From Myxococcales bacterium (GTDB lineage: Bacteria; Myxococcota; Myxococcia; Myxococcales; Myxococcaceae), in the NCBI GenBank assembly GCA_016191815.1, contig JACPVI010000035.1:1-64000 (forward strand): a stretch of 64,000 bases of DNA, given 5' to 3'. Position 1 is the first letter of the stretch. Each line of letters begins with the position of its first letter. This document shows positions 54,560-64,000 of the stretch, in pieces. The translations under genes and the position numbers were made by a program. The notes beneath the pieces are model-generated. The model did no database searches and was not told the origin of the DNA. It was given only the letters and a program-made list of their open reading frames with translations.

Positions 54560-57500
54560 ATGACGCCCCCGCCGGAAAGTCTTTCTGCCCGAACCATCGT
54601 GCCCCCCTCTCGCTCCTCGACCGGACACGGGGAAGCGTCGCCCTACGGTCGCGAGTACTGGCGGAGCCTCGCCGAGCGCGAGGGGCTTTTGGGAGCCGGC
54701 CCGGAGTTTCCCGAAGGGGCGGAGGAGCTCACCTCGGTCGACCGCCGCGACTTCTTCCGGCTGTTGGGGGCCTCGCTCGCGCTCGCCGGCGCGGGAGGGC
54801 TCTCCTCCTGCACTCGACCTCCCGCCACCAAGGTGGTCCCCTACCACCGGGTGCCGCCGGAGCTGACTCCGGGAAACGCGCTCCACTTCGCCACCGCGAT
54901 GCCGCTGGGAGGAGTCGCCACCGGGCTTCTGGTGACGAGCCGCGAGGGGAGGCCGGTGAAGGTGGAGGGCAACCCCGAGCACCCCGACTCGCTGGGCGCC
55001 GCGGGCATCCTCGAGCAGGCCCACTTGCTCGGGCTGTACGACCCGCATCGGGCGAGGCAGCTCAAGCAGCGCGGCTCACCGGTGGGGAAGGAGCACCTGC
55101 TCGAGGCGCTCACCATGCGGGCCGCAAGGCTACAGGAGCGCCGAGGCGAAGGGCTCTACCTGCTCCTCGAGCCCACCAGCTCGCCCTTGCTCCAGTCGCT
55201 GAGGGAGCGGCTGCTCCGCCGCTTTCCCAAGGCGAGAGTCTTCGCCACCTCGCCGCTCTCCGAAGCCAATCGGGCGGAGGGCGCCCGCATCGCCTTCGGC
55301 CGGCCGTTGCAGCCCCGCCAGGACTTCCGCGGGGCGAAGGTGGTGCTCTCTTTGGACGAGGACTTCCTCGAGCCGCGCGGCCAGAAGCTCTCCTACGCCC
55401 GACACTTCTTCGAGACGCGCGAGCCCGGAGCGGGGATGAGCCGGCTGTACGTGGTGGAGCCCTCCCTCACCATCACCGGGATGTCTGCCGACCACCGCCT
55501 CCCCGCCCGCGGCTCGGACGTGCAGCGGCTGGCCTACGCGCTGGTGAGAAGGCTCACCGGCCTCGGGGTGGCGCCCGCCCTCGAGCCGCTCTCCCAGGCG
55601 GCGAAAAGCTTCGCCGCCACCCCGGGGAAGGCGCACCGATTCATCGACGCGGCTGGGGCGGACCTGGCCCGCGCCAAGGAAGGGGCGATGCTGCTCGCCG
55701 GCCCCAGGCAGCCTCCCGCGGTGCACGCTTTGGCCGCCGCGGTCAACTACGCGCTCGGCTCCGCCCGGGGCTCATCGCCGCTCGTGCGCTACCTCTCGCC
55801 TCCCGCCGAGGTGGAAACGGGACCCTCGGCCTTGAGGGAGCTGGCCGCCGACTTGCGCGCAGGGAGGGCGGACACTCTGCTCGTCACCGCGGCCAACCCG
55901 GCCTACGCCGGCTTCGCCGACCTGGAGCTGGGAAGGCTCTTCCGCGAGGTGCCGGAGTCTTTCTACCTCTCCCTCTACGAGGACGAGACCGCCCCAAGCT
56001 GCAGCTTCTTCGTCCCCGCCCTGCACCCCTTGGAGAGCTGGGGCGATGGCCGCGCCTCCGACGGCACGGTCAGCCTCATCCAGCCTTTGGTGGAGCCGTT
56101 GGCCCCCGGCTTCTCCGAAGCCGAGCTGCTCTCCGCGCTCATCGGCGCCCCCGCGCCCACCTACCAGCTCCTGCGCGAGCACTGGAGGGCGGCGCGCGAG
56201 GACTTCGAGCGCTCCTGGGAGGAGTGGCTGCGCGAGGGCTTCATCCAGGGCACCGCGGCGGAGGCCTCCGCGCCCGAGCCAAAGTTGGAGCGGGTGGCCG
56301 AGGCGATGCGCGAGGCCGCCATCCGCCCCGAGGAGGGCGGCCTGGAGGTGGCCTTCGCCGGCGACTACAAGGTTCACGACGGCCGCTTCGCCAACAACCC
56401 CTGGCTCCAGGAGCTGCCGGATCCAATCACCAAGCTCTCCTGGGACAACGCCGCGCTCCTCTCCCCGCGCACCGCGGAGGAGCTGGGCCTCGAAACCGGG
56501 GAGCTGGTCCGGCTTTCCTACCGGGGCCGCTCGGTGGAGGCGGCGGTTTGCCTCGCCATCGGCCACGCCGAAGGGACGGTGACCTTGCCCCTGGGCTACG
56601 GGCGAAGCGGCGCCGAGCGGACCGCAAAGGGCGCCGGCTTCGACGCCTACCTCCTCCGGCCCTCCGACGCGCCCTGGTTCGGCTACGGGCTTTCGGTGGA
56701 GAGGCTGGGGCGAAGGCGCGAGCTGGCCATCACCCAGGAGCACTGGGGCATGGAGCAGCGGCCGCTGGCGCTGGAGCTAGCGCTCGGCGAGTTGGGGAAG
56801 GCGGAGGAGCGGCTTTCGAAGCTCCGCGGCGCCGAGGCCACCCTCCACCAGCCCGTCGATTACTCGGGAGAGCCCTACCGCTGGGCGATGGCGGTGGATT
56901 TGAACCGCTGCACCGGCTGCAGCGCCTGCGTGGTGGCCTGCCAGGCGGAGAACAACATCCCGGTGGTGGGGAGGGACAACGTCAGGAAGAGCCGGGAGAT
57001 GCACTGGCTCCGGGTGGACCGCTACTTCGAGGGCGAGCCGGACTCCCCCCGCGCCATCGCCCAGCCCTTGGCCTGCGTCCACTGCGAGGCCGCTCCCTGC
57101 GAGTACGTCTGCCCGGTGAACGCCACCGTGCACAGCGACGAAGGGCTGAACGAGATGGTCTACAACCGCTGCATCGGCACGCGGTACTGCTCGAACAACT
57201 GCCCCTACAAGGTCCGGCGGTTCAACTACCTCCACTACAACCGGGAGAAGAGCCCCACCGAGCGGCTGGCGATGAACCCCGACGTGACGGTGCGGGCCCG
57301 GGGAGTGATGGAGAAGTGCACCTACTGCGTGCAGCGCATCGAGCGAAAGCGCATCGAGGCGCGGGTGGAGGGCCGGAGCATCCGCGACGGGGAGCTCCGC
57401 ACCGCCTGCCAGCAGGCCTGCCCCAGCCAGGCCATCGTCTTCGGCTCGCTCAACGACCCCACCTCGCGCGTCTCCGAGCTGCACCGCGACGGGCGGAGGT

Positions 57501-57583
57501 TCGACCTGCTCCATGAGCTGGGGACGCGCCCCCGCACCGCCTACCTGGTGAGAGTGCGAAACCCCAACCCGGAGCTGGGCTGA
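54560..57583 (+). CDS. actB: Alternative complex III subunit ActB, molybdopterin-like/iron-sulfur fusion
   Basis: The 1007-residue protein fuses a molybdopterin oxidoreductase-like part (first ~760 residues, catalytically degenerate in known ActB) with a C-terminal ferredoxin-like part (from about residue 775) holding four Cys motifs: [35 protein letters not shown] and CTYC...CQQAC. The N-terminus has a Tat-type motif and hydrophobic segment ([20 protein letters not shown]), followed by Ser-Cys. It exposes iron-sulfur clusters at the periplasmic side. It overlaps actC by one base. Confidence 0.95.
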   Translation: MTPPPESLSARTIVPPSRSSTGHGEASPYGREYWRSLAEREGLLGAGPEFPEGAEELTSVDRRDFFRLLGASLALAGAGGLSSCTRPPATKVVPYHRVPPELTPGNALHFATAMPLGGVATGLLVTSREGRPVKVEGNPEHPDSLGAAGILEQAHLLGLYDPHRARQLKQRGSPVGKEHLLEALTMRAARLQERRGEGLYLLLEPTSSPLLQSLRERLLRRFPKARVFATSPLSEANRAEGARIAFGRPLQPRQDFRGAKVVLSLDEDFLEPRGQKLSYARHFFETREPGAGMSRLYVVEPSLTITGMSADHRLPARGSDVQRLAYALVRRLTGLGVAPALEPLSQAAKSFAATPGKAHRFIDAAGADLARAKEGAMLLAGPRQPPAVHALAAAVNYALGSARGSSPLVRYLSPPAEVETGPSALRELAADLRAGRADTLLVTAANPAYAGFADLELGRLFREVPESFYLSLYEDETAPSCSFFVPALHPLESWGDGRASDGTVSLIQPLVEPLAPGFSEAELLSALIGAPAPTYQLLREHWRAAREDFERSWEEWLREGFIQGTAAEASAPEPKLERVAEAMREAAIRPEEGGLEVAFAGDYKVHDGRFANNPWLQELPDPITKLSWDNAALLSPRTAEELGLETGELVRLSYRGRSVEAAVCLAIGHAEGTVTLPLGYGRSGAERTAKGAGFDAYLLRPSDAPWFGYGLSVERLGRRRELAITQEHWGMEQRPLALELALGELGKAEERLSKLRGAEATLHQPVDYSGEPYRWAMAVDLNRCTGCSACVVACQAENNIPVVGRDNVRKSREMHWLRVDRYFEGEPDSPRAIAQPLACVHCEAAPCEYVCPVNATVHSDEGLNEMVYNRCIGTRYCSNNCPYKVRRFNYLHYNREKSPTERLAMNPDVTVRARGVMEKCTYCVQRIERKRIEARVEGRSIRDGELRTACQQACPSQAIVFGSLNDPTSRVSELHRDGRRFDLLHELGTRPRTAYLVRVRNPNPELG

Positions 57584-58959
57584 TGGCGGCGCCGTCCGAG
57601 AGCGCCCTGGAGGGCTTCCCGCTCATCCTGGGCAAGCAGGACGACCGGACTCTCACCCAGAGCCTCTTCGCCCACGTCGAGCGAAAGGCCACCTTGGGCT
57701 GGTGGGCGCTCTTCTCCGCGGCGCTCGCGGGGACGCTCCTGCTCGTCTTCGCCATCGCCACCACCCTCTACGCCGGCGTGGGCACCTGGGGAAACAACGT
57801 CCCGGTGGCCTGGGGCTTCGGAATCATCAACCTGGTCTGGTGGATCGGCATCGGGCACGCCGGGACGCTCATCTCCGCCATCCTCCTCCTCTTCCAGCAA
57901 AGGTGGCGCACCTCCATCAACCGGATGGCGGAGGCGATGACCCTCTTCGCGGTGATGTGCGCCGCGCTCTTTCCTGCCTTGCACCTGGGCCGGCCCTGGT
58001 TCGCCTATTGGTTGGTCCCCTACCCGAGCACCATGGGCGTCTGGCCGCAGTTCAAGAGTCCCCTGGTGTGGGACGTCTTCGCCATCGGCACCTACTTCAC
58101 CGTCTCCTTCCTCTTCTGGTACGTGGGGCTCATCCCCGACCTGGCCACCTTGCGGGACCACGCCAGGACTCGCCTCCGCCGCATCGTCTACGGAATCTTC
58201 TCCTTGGGCTGGCGCGGCTCCGGGCGCCACTGGACGCACTGGAGGGCCGGCTACCTGCTCTTGGCCGGGCTGGCCACTCCGCTGGTCCTCTCGGTGCACA
58301 CGGTGATCAGCTTCGACTTCGCGGTTTCCCAGCTTCCCGGCTGGCACTCCACCATCTTCCCGCCCTACTTCGTGGCCGGGGCGGTCTTCTCCGGCTTCGC
58401 GATGGTGATGACCCTGATGGTGCCGGCGCGGAAGGCGCTCTGCCTGGAGCACGTGGTGACGCTGCGGCACCTGGAGAACATGAACAAGGTCATCCTGCTC
58501 ACCGGGCTCATCGTCTCCTACGGGTACCTCACCGAGCACTTCGTCGCCTGGTACGGCGCCAGCCCCTACGAGCGCTTCGCCTTCGCCAACCGCGCCGGCG
58601 GGCCGTACGCCTTCATCTTCTGGACGATGCTCTTCTGCAACGTCCTCGTCCCGCAGCTCTTCTGGCTCCGCTGGGCGCGCCGAAACCTCTGGGTGATGTG
58701 GGTGGCCTCGGTGCTGATCAACGTGGGGATGTGGTCGGAGCGCTTCGTCATCGTGGTGACTTCGCTCCACCGCGATTTTCTGCCCTCGAGCTGGGCGATG
58801 TTCTACCCCACCTGGGTCGACCTCTCGCTGTTGTTCGGGACCATCTCCTTCTTCGGGCTCTTGTTCCTGCTCTTCCTCCGCTTCGTCCCGGCGGTGGCGG
58901 CGGCGGAGATGAAGGAGCTGAACCACGAGCTGGCCGCGCACCCCGCGGAGGCGGCCTGA
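57583..58959 (+). CDS. actC: Alternative complex III subunit ActC (NrfD-like)
   Basis: The 458-residue protein is a polytopic membrane protein with about ten helices, of the NrfD/PsrC quinol-interacting family. Segments [33 protein letters not shown] and [28 protein letters not shown] show the family's pattern. It oxidises menaquinol and is thought to translocate protons. ATG overlaps the actB stop (TGATG). Confidence 0.95.
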   Translation: MAAPSESALEGFPLILGKQDDRTLTQSLFAHVERKATLGWWALFSAALAGTLLLVFAIATTLYAGVGTWGNNVPVAWGFGIINLVWWIGIGHAGTLISAILLLFQQRWRTSINRMAEAMTLFAVMCAALFPALHLGRPWFAYWLVPYPSTMGVWPQFKSPLVWDVFAIGTYFTVSFLFWYVGLIPDLATLRDHARTRLRRIVYGIFSLGWRGSGRHWTHWRAGYLLLAGLATPLVLSVHTVISFDFAVSQLPGWHSTIFPPYFVAGAVFSGFAMVMTLMVPARKALCLEHVVTLRHLENMNKVILLTGLIVSYGYLTEHFVAWYGASPYERFAFANRAGGPYAFIFWTMLFCNVLVPQLFWLRWARRNLWVMWVASVLINVGMWSERFVIVVTSLHRDFLPSSWAMFYPTWVDLSLLFGTISFFGLLFLLFLRFVPAVAAAEMKELNHELAAHPAEAA

Positions 58960-59495
58960 TGGAAAAGGCGCGCTCCTTCGCCCTCGCCGAATTCGTAAGC
59001 CCCGACCGGCTGCTCGACGCCGCCAGCCGGCTGAGGCTGGAGGGGCACCCGGACATCGACACCCATACCCCCTATCCATTGCGCGGCACCCGGGCCGCCC
59101 TGCTCTTGGCGCCCTCCAAGGTGCCGGTCCTCGCGCTCGTGGGGGGAGCGGCCGGAGCGGCCACCGCCTACCTCTTCCAATGGTGGACCTCGGCGGTGGA
59201 CTACCCCTTGAACGTCGGAAACCGCCCGCCGCACGCCTATCCCTCGTTCGTTCCCATCACCTTCGAGCTGATGGTGCTGTTCGCCGCCTTCGCCATCTTC
59301 TTCGGGATGCTGGCGCTCTGGCGGCTGCCGAGGCCCCACCATCCGGCGTTCGAGTTGGAGCAGTTCCGCAGCGCCTCCTCGGACGGCTTCTGGGTGAGCG
59401 TGGCGGAGGAGAGGCGGGAGCTGGCGGAGAAGGCCGCCCATCGGCTGCGCGAGCTGGGGGCGAGTCACATCTCGGTCCTGGAGGAGGAGCCTTGA
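58959..59495 (+). CDS. actD: Alternative complex III subunit ActD (DUF3341)
   Basis: The 178-residue protein has the DUF3341 layout: short soluble N-terminus beginning with an F-V-S-P-D-R-L-L-DAA pattern, two membrane helices (VPVLALVGGAAGAATAYLF and FELMVLFAAFAIFFGMLAL) and a cytoplasmic helix at the end. ActD has no cofactors and holds the complex together. Its ATG overlaps the actC stop, as usual in the cluster. Confidence 0.93.
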   Translation: MEKARSFALAEFVSPDRLLDAASRLRLEGHPDIDTHTPYPLRGTRAALLLAPSKVPVLALVGGAAGAATAYLFQWWTSAVDYPLNVGNRPPHAYPSFVPITFELMVLFAAFAIFFGMLALWRLPRPHHPAFELEQFRSASSDGFWVSVAEERRELAEKAAHRLRELGASHISVLEEEP

Positions 59496-60061
59496 GCCCC
59501 CGCCTCCTCGCGCCTTGGCTGTGGTTGGCCGGCTGCGGCGGCGAGCCGCTGCAGCGGATGATCGAGCAGCCCAAGCTCGAGGCCTACGAGGAGAGCCCGG
59601 TGCTGGCTCGAAGGGCGCCCCCGGAAGGCACCGTGCCCAGGGAGCGGCGGTTTTTCGCTCCCGAGGTGAGGACCGGGCTCCAGGGCGGCCGGCCCGACGC
59701 GGGCTACGTGGAGAGAAACCCGCTGCCGATTTCCCGCGAGCTCTTGGAGAAGGGGAGGAGGCGCTTCGAGGTGGTGTGCGCCACCTGCCACGGATTGGTG
59801 GGCGACGGCCAGAGCATCCCGGCGCGGAACATGGCGCTTCGGCCGCCGCCCTCCTTGCATCAGCTTTCCCAACGCCCCGATGGCTACTTCTTCTCGGTCA
59901 TCACCCAGGGCTTCGGGCTGATGCCCTCCTACGCGGCGGACATCCCCCCAGAGGAGCGCTGGGCGGTGGTGGCCTACCTGAGGGCGCTGCAGCTCTCCCA
60001 GCGGGCGGCCCTTGCGGACGCACCTTTCGAGGCGCGGCGGAAGCTCGAGCAGGGGCGATGA
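59492..60061 (+). CDS. actE: Alternative complex III subunit ActE, monoheme cytochrome c lipoprotein
   Basis: About 189 residues. A short signal peptide ends with a lipobox (LWLAGC), so the protein is lipid-anchored. A single heme site CATCHG lies about residue 95, with a later Met ligand region (GFGLMPSYAADI). The start is TTG overlapping the actD stop (TTGA), with GGAGGAG immediately upstream. It carries electrons between Act and a terminal oxidase. Confidence 0.93.
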   Translation: MSPRLLAPWLWLAGCGGEPLQRMIEQPKLEAYEESPVLARRAPPEGTVPRERRFFAPEVRTGLQGGRPDAGYVERNPLPISRELLEKGRRRFEVVCATCHGLVGDGQSIPARNMALRPPPSLHQLSQRPDGYFFSVITQGFGLMPSYAADIPPEERWAVVAYLRALQLSQRAALADAPFEARRKLEQGR

Positions 60062-61239
60062 AGCTGGAGCGCTTCCAGGGAGGAAGGAGGCTGATGGCCG
60101 GCTTCGCCATCGCTGGCGGGGCGGGGCTTCTCTCCACCGGAGCCGGCTTCCTCTTCACTCCCGAGGGCGCGCTTCGCTCGTACCTTCTGGCCTTCTGCTA
60201 CTGGGCGGGGCTTTCGGTTTCGGCGCTCATCCTGCTCGCGGCCTTCCACGCCGCGCACGCCAAGTGGATGGTGGTGCTCAGGCGCGCGCTGGAGGCGATG
60301 GCCTCGGCCTGCTGGCTGTTGCCGCTGCTGTTCCTCCCCATCGCCTTCGGGATGAAGCAGCTCTTCCCCTGGATGGAGCCCCAGGCGCTGCCCGAGCACG
60401 TCCAGGAGTTGGTCCGCCACAAGGCGCCCTACCTCAACGCGCCGTTCTTCCTCCTCCGGGCGGCCTTCTACTTCGGGGCGTGGATTGCGGTGGCGGCGCT
60501 GCTCCGCCGCTGGTCTCTCCAGCAGGACGAGGCTCCCGGCGACGAGCGGCTCACCACCCGCCAGCGAAGGCTCTCCGCCGGCACGCTGCCCCTTTTGGGC
60601 GTCACCATCACCTTCGCCGCCTTCGACTGGCTGATGTCGCTCGAGCCCGCCTACGCCTCCACCGTCTTCGGGGTGTACTTCTTTTCCGGTTCCTTCCTCG
60701 CCGCGCTCGCGGTGCTCACCCTTTGCACGGTGCTCTCCCTGAGCCCGGCGCTCCCGGGCGGGCTGGTGCGGGGAGACCACCTCCAGAACCTCGGGAGGCT
60801 CCTCTTCGCCTTCGTCTGCTTCTGGGCCTACATCGCCTACTCGCAGTTCATGTTGACCTGGATTGCCGACCTCCCCGAGGAGGTGCCCTGGTACCTCTCG
60901 CGCCTCTCCCCGGGCTGGCGCCCGATGGCGCTGTTCCTCTTCGCCGGCCACTTCGCCCTGCCCTTCGTGGCGCTCCTGTCGGGGAGGCTCAAGCGGAACG
61001 CCGCCTGGCTCACCCTGGTGTGCCTGTGGTTGTTGGTGGCCCACTTCGCGGACCTCTACTGGGTGGCGATGCCGGCCATCGGCAGGGCGATGCCGCAGAT
61101 GCGGTGGACCGACTTCACCGCCTTCTTCGGGGTGGGAGGCACCGCCGCCGCCTTCGCCCTCTCTCGGCTGCGCGGCAGGTACGCGGTGCCGGTGGGAGAC
61201 CCCTACCTCCTCGAGTCGCTGAGGTACACCCAGCCATGA
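60058..61239 (+). CDS. actF: Alternative complex III subunit ActF (NrfD-like)
   Basis: The 393-residue protein is a polytopic membrane protein with about ten helices. The FAAFDWLMSLEPAYASTVFG segment and FAFVCFWAYIAYSQFMLTWI are diagnostic of the ActF/NrfD-like family. It is a structural and probable proton-pathway subunit paired with ActC. The ATG overlaps the actE stop (ATGA). Confidence 0.94.
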   Translation: MKLERFQGGRRLMAGFAIAGGAGLLSTGAGFLFTPEGALRSYLLAFCYWAGLSVSALILLAAFHAAHAKWMVVLRRALEAMASACWLLPLLFLPIAFGMKQLFPWMEPQALPEHVQELVRHKAPYLNAPFFLLRAAFYFGAWIAVAALLRRWSLQQDEAPGDERLTTRQRRLSAGTLPLLGVTITFAAFDWLMSLEPAYASTVFGVYFFSGSFLAALAVLTLCTVLSLSPALPGGLVRGDHLQNLGRLLFAFVCFWAYIAYSQFMLTWIADLPEEVPWYLSRLSPGWRPMALFLFAGHFALPFVALLSGRLKRNAAWLTLVCLWLLVAHFADLYWVAMPAIGRAMPQMRWTDFTAFFGVGGTAAAFALSRLRGRYAVPVGDPYLLESLRYTQP

Positions 61240-61610
61240 GCGAGAAGGACCAGCTCCACGGGCCGCCCCTGCACGAGCCGGAGCCCGACCGGCTGCCCAC
61301 TGGAAAGCTGGCGCTGATTGCGCTGGCCACGATTGTCTTTCTCGGGCTGGGGAGTCTCGCCTCGGGGTGGATGCTCTACCGCGCGGCGGGCTCGTTGGGG
61401 CAGCCGGAGGGAGCGCCGGCGGCGTCGGTGGGGCGGGCAGAGGTAGGAATCGTCGACCAGCGGCTGTTCGCCCAGGAGAAGCGCGCCCAGGAGCTGAGGC
61501 TCGAGCAGCGGCAGAGGCTGGAGAGCTACGGCTGGGTGGACCGGGACGGCGGGGTCATCCACCTCCCCATCGAGCGGGCGATGCAGTTGGTGGCGGAGGG
61601 ACGACGGTGA
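61236..61610 (+). CDS. Small membrane protein of the act-cox operon
   Basis: The 124-residue protein has one central membrane helix (LALIALATIVFLGLGSLASGW) and about 75 residues beyond it. The C-terminal half (QRLESYGWVDRDGGVIHLPI, ERAMQLV) resembles the tail found in small proteins of act-cox gene clusters and in some cytochrome-related gene products. No heme motif is present. ATG overlaps the actF stop and its stop overlaps the next GTG. Probably an assembly or accessory factor. Confidence 0.82.
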   Translation: MSEKDQLHGPPLHEPEPDRLPTGKLALIALATIVFLGLGSLASGWMLYRAAGSLGQPEGAPAASVGRAEVGIVDQRLFAQEKRAQELRLEQRQRLESYGWVDRDGGVIHLPIERAMQLVAEGRR

Positions 61611-62404
61611 CCCCGTTCCTCCTTCTCTTTTCGGCCGTCTCGGCCCAGCCGGGCTCCGAGCCGAGCGCAGCGGCGAAGGTGCAGGTGGTGGAGAAGCTCG
61701 GCGAGCGGCTGCCCTTGGACCTCACCTTCACCGACTCGAGGGGAGAGGCGGTGGCGCTCTCCTCTCTGCTCACCAGCGAGCGCCCGGCGGTGCTGGCTCT
61801 CGTCTACTACCGCTGCCCCACCCTATGCGGGCTGGTCCTCTCTGGGCTGGTGGGCTCGCTCCGGCAGACCGGCCTCCGGCTCGGCGAGGAGGTGGAGGTC
61901 TTGGTGCTGAGCATCGACCATCGGGAGTCGCCCGCCCAGGCCGAGGAGAAGCGCCAAGAAGCGCTGGTGGCTCTCGGACTTCCTCCCGACGCGAGGGGAG
62001 TGCGCTTCCTGGTCGGAGAGGAGGCCCCGGTGAAGGCGGTGGCCGACTCGGTGGGCTTCGGCTACGCCTACGACGAGGAGCTGGACCAGTACGCCCACGC
62101 CGCGGTGCTCACCGTGCTCGCGCCGGGCGGCAAGGTGTCTCGCTACCTCTACGGAGTCCGCTACCCGCCCAAGGACTTGAAGCTCGCTCTGCTTGAAGCG
62201 GCGGGCGGCAAGGTGGGCACCGCCTTCGACCGCTTCCTGCTCACCTGCTACCGGTACGACCCGGCCAGCCGGAGGTACCAGCTCTACATGTGGGGCTTCC
62301 TCCGCGGAGGCGCGCTCTTGGTGTTCCTGGCGCTCGCCGCGGTGCTGGGAGGCTTCTGGCGGAGGGAGCTTGTGGCCCGCCGCCGAGCGGGGGTGGACCG
62401 ATGA
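61607..62404 (+). CDS. SCO1/SenC-family copper chaperone
   Basis: About 265 residues starting with GTG (GTGA overlap). A signal sequence is followed by a thioredoxin-fold domain with the copper motif C70-P-T-L-C74 and the third ligand His164 (YAHAAVL). A C-terminal membrane helix (GALLVFLALAAVLGGFW) anchors it. SCO proteins deliver copper to the CuA site of CoxB, whose gene begins immediately downstream. Confidence 0.94.
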   Translation: MTPFLLLFSAVSAQPGSEPSAAAKVQVVEKLGERLPLDLTFTDSRGEAVALSSLLTSERPAVLALVYYRCPTLCGLVLSGLVGSLRQTGLRLGEEVEVLVLSIDHRESPAQAEEKRQEALVALGLPPDARGVRFLVGEEAPVKAVADSVGFGYAYDEELDQYAHAAVLTVLAPGGKVSRYLYGVRYPPKDLKLALLEAAGGKVGTAFDRFLLTCYRYDPASRRYQLYMWGFLRGGALLVFLALAAVLGGFWRRELVARRRAGVDR

Positions 62405-63420
62405 GCCTGCTCGACCAACTCCTCTTCCTCCCCGAGCGCGCCTCCACCTTCGCGGAGCAGGTGGACCAACTCCACTACTTCGTGGTGCTCACCACCATCG
62501 TGGCCTCCACCGCGGTGGGCGTCACCGCCCTGTTGCTCTTCGTCCGCTTCCGGCAGCGCACGGTGGGCCAGCAGACCGTCCCGGTCCACCCTCCCATCTG
62601 GCTGGAGGCGCTCTTCGTGGTGGTGCCCCTCGCCTTTTTCCTCGTTTGGTTCGGCATCGGCTACCGCGACTACCTCCTCCTCTCCACTCCGCCCAAGGAC
62701 GCGATGGACGTCTACGTGATGGGCAAGCAGTGGATGTGGCAGTTCGCCTACCCGGACGGCCCAAGCTCGGTGGAGGTGCTCCGCGTCCCCAAGGGGAGGC
62801 CGGTGCGGCTGCTCCTCACCTCCCGGGACGTCATCCACTCCTTCTACGTCTCTCAGTTCCGCATCAAGCAGGACGCCCTGCCGGGCCGCTACACCCAGAC
62901 CTGGTTCACCGCCACCCGGGCGGGGAGCTTCGAGGTGCTCTGCACCGAGTACTGCGGAGTGGACCACTCCATCATGCGCGGGGAGGTGTTGGTCCTCGAG
63001 CCGGAGGAATTCGACCGGTGGTGGCAAGGGCAGCGGCGGGGGCTGTTCGCCCGCGGGGACTACCCCGCCTCGAGGGAAGCCGAGGAGTCCAGCATGGTAG
63101 GCCAGGGGAGGAGGCTCGCCATGGAGCTGGGCTGCCTCCGCTGCCACAGCCTGGACGGCACCCCGCACATCGGGCCGAGCTGGAAGGATCTCTACGGGCG
63201 GGAGGAGAAGCTGGAGTCCGGCGGGCGCGTGAAGGTGGACGAGGCCTACCTCACCCGCTCGATGATGGACCCGCTCGCCGAGGTGGTGGCCGGCTTCAAA
63301 CCGGTGATGCCCAGCTTCCGCGGCCGGGTGGAGCCGGCCCAGGCGGCGGCGCTGGTGGAATTCATCAAGTCGCTCAGGAGCGAGCCGTTCGCGCAGGAGC
63401 TTCCCCGAGGTGAGCGATGA
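62401..63420 (+). CDS. coxB: Cytochrome c oxidase subunit II with fused cytochrome c domain
   Basis: The 339-residue protein has two membrane helices in the first ~95 residues and a cupredoxin domain with a complete CuA site: DVIHSFYV His and [14 protein letters not shown]-terminal cytochrome c domain follows, with CLRCHS near residue 245 and a later Met-type ligand region (FKPVMPSF). The fused heme lets it accept electrons directly, probably from ActE or ActA. The ATG overlaps the SCO stop. Confidence 0.96.
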   Translation: MSLLDQLLFLPERASTFAEQVDQLHYFVVLTTIVASTAVGVTALLLFVRFRQRTVGQQTVPVHPPIWLEALFVVVPLAFFLVWFGIGYRDYLLLSTPPKDAMDVYVMGKQWMWQFAYPDGPSSVEVLRVPKGRPVRLLLTSRDVIHSFYVSQFRIKQDALPGRYTQTWFTATRAGSFEVLCTEYCGVDHSIMRGEVLVLEPEEFDRWWQGQRRGLFARGDYPASREAEESSMVGQGRRLAMELGCLRCHSLDGTPHIGPSWKDLYGREEKLESGGRVKVDEAYLTRSMMDPLAEVVAGFKPVMPSFRGRVEPAQAAALVEFIKSLRSEPFAQELPRGER

Positions 63421-64000
63421 ACGGCGCCGAAGCTTGGGCTCCCGGCCCGCCGGAGCGGACGTACCTCAACGCCCGCCGCGGCGTCGTCTCCTGGCTCACC
63501 ACCAGGGACCACAAGCGCATCGGGCTGATGTTCCTCATGGGCTCGCTCACCGCGCTGCTCATCGGCGGGGCGATGGCGATGGCCATCCGGCTGGAGCTGC
63601 TCTCGCCGGGGCCGAGCGTGATGGACGCGCTCACCTACAACCGCTTCTTCACCCTCCACGGAGTGGTGATGATTTTCCTCTTCATGGTCCCCGCCATCCC
63701 CTCGGTGTTCGGGAACTTTCTGCTCCCCATCATGCTCGGGGCGAAGGACGTGGCTTTCCCGCGGTTGAACCTTGCCTCCTTCTACCTCTACCTGGCCGGG
63801 GCGGCCCTCGCCCTCTGGGGGATGATTCACGGCGGGGCGGACACCGGCTGGACCTTCTACGCGCCCTACAGCACCACCACTCCCACCCAGGTGGCGCCCA
63901 TCCTCCTCGGCGTCTTCACCGTGGGGATGTCCTCCATCTTCACCGGGCTGAACTTCATCGTCACCATCCACACCATGCGCGCCCCCGGTCTTTCCTGGGG
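63417..64000 (+). CDS. coxA: Cytochrome c oxidase subunit I (3' part off the window)
   Basis: The first 194 residues are present. They show [33 protein letters not shown] with the heme-a ligand His, and [28 protein letters not shown], all typical of subunit I. It differs clearly from the CtaD at 13041-14795, so the genome has at least two oxidases of this kind. The ATG overlaps the coxB stop. The gene is cut by the right edge. Confidence 0.95.
   Translation, partial: MNGAEAWAPGPPERTYLNARRGVVSWLTTRDHKRIGLMFLMGSLTALLIGGAMAMAIRLELLSPGPSVMDALTYNRFFTLHGVVMIFLFMVPAIPSVFGNFLLPIMLGAKDVAFPRLNLASFYLYLAGAALALWGMIHGGADTGWTFYAPYSTTTPTQVAPILLGVFTVGMSSIFTGLNFIVTIHTMRAPGLSW

Overview
The window is high-GC DNA, densely packed with genes on both strands. 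It carries many Ser/Thr kinase-like genes, TPR proteins, secreted lipoproteins, an alternative complex III (Act) respiratory cluster and a MreB gene. Together these point to a myxobacterium (Myxococcota, probably Myxococcales). This is an inference from gene content; no rRNA or other phylogenetic marker was available to test it. I saw no tRNA, rRNA, CRISPR array, intact insertion sequence or prophage.

Layout: (1) 1-2872: an AbiEii-like nucleotidyltransferase/partner pair reading left, then a small Tat/lipoprotein with eight KYGGP motifs directly followed by a radical SAM/SPASM enzyme. The second pair is the most interesting locus here and looks like an undescribed peptide-modification system. 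(2) 2935-12879: TPR protein, LysM protein, barrel-like protein, endonuclease/exonuclease/phosphatase protein and a 1615-residue alpha-2-macroglobulin. (3) 13041-15628: a two-gene cytochrome c oxidase operon (ctaC-ctaD). (4) 15874-20482: operon of a TPR protein, a Cys-rich lipoprotein and a pseudokinase. (5) 20618-32399: polytopic glycosyltransferase-like proteins, aldehyde dehydrogenase, YjjJ-type HipA protein, DUF2079 protein, zinc-ribbon Ser/Thr kinase and a dolichol-phosphate-mannose-synthase-like enzyme. (6) 32538-35270: small secreted proteins, inorganic pyrophosphatase and MreB. (7) 35271-38324: a poor, decayed region with a frameshifted coiled-coil gene and a perfect 20-bp hairpin. (8) 38325-47146: DUF559-like protein, Gfo/Idh/MocA oxidoreductase, PrsW protease, M49 peptidase, SMI1-like and other small genes. 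(9) 47241-51229: a partial ATP synthase locus (atpG, response regulator, atpD, secreted protein, atpC). (10) 51231-53766: thioredoxin-fold protein, ADP-ribosylglycohydrolase, Ser/Thr kinase. (11) 53904-64000: actABCDEF, a small membrane protein, SCO1, coxB and coxA, nearly all with overlapping stop/start codons; coxA runs off the right edge.

How the genes work together: the Act complex would oxidise quinol and pass electrons to the oxidase encoded by the adjacent coxB/coxA. CoxB carries its own fused cytochrome c domain, and SCO1 would load its CuA site. A second oxidase (ctaC/ctaD) is encoded 38 kb away. The proton gradient they make drives ATP synthase, three subunits of which are encoded here. 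Start codons were chosen by ribosome-binding sites, overlaps and family length; no database search was run, so family names rest on recognised motifs.
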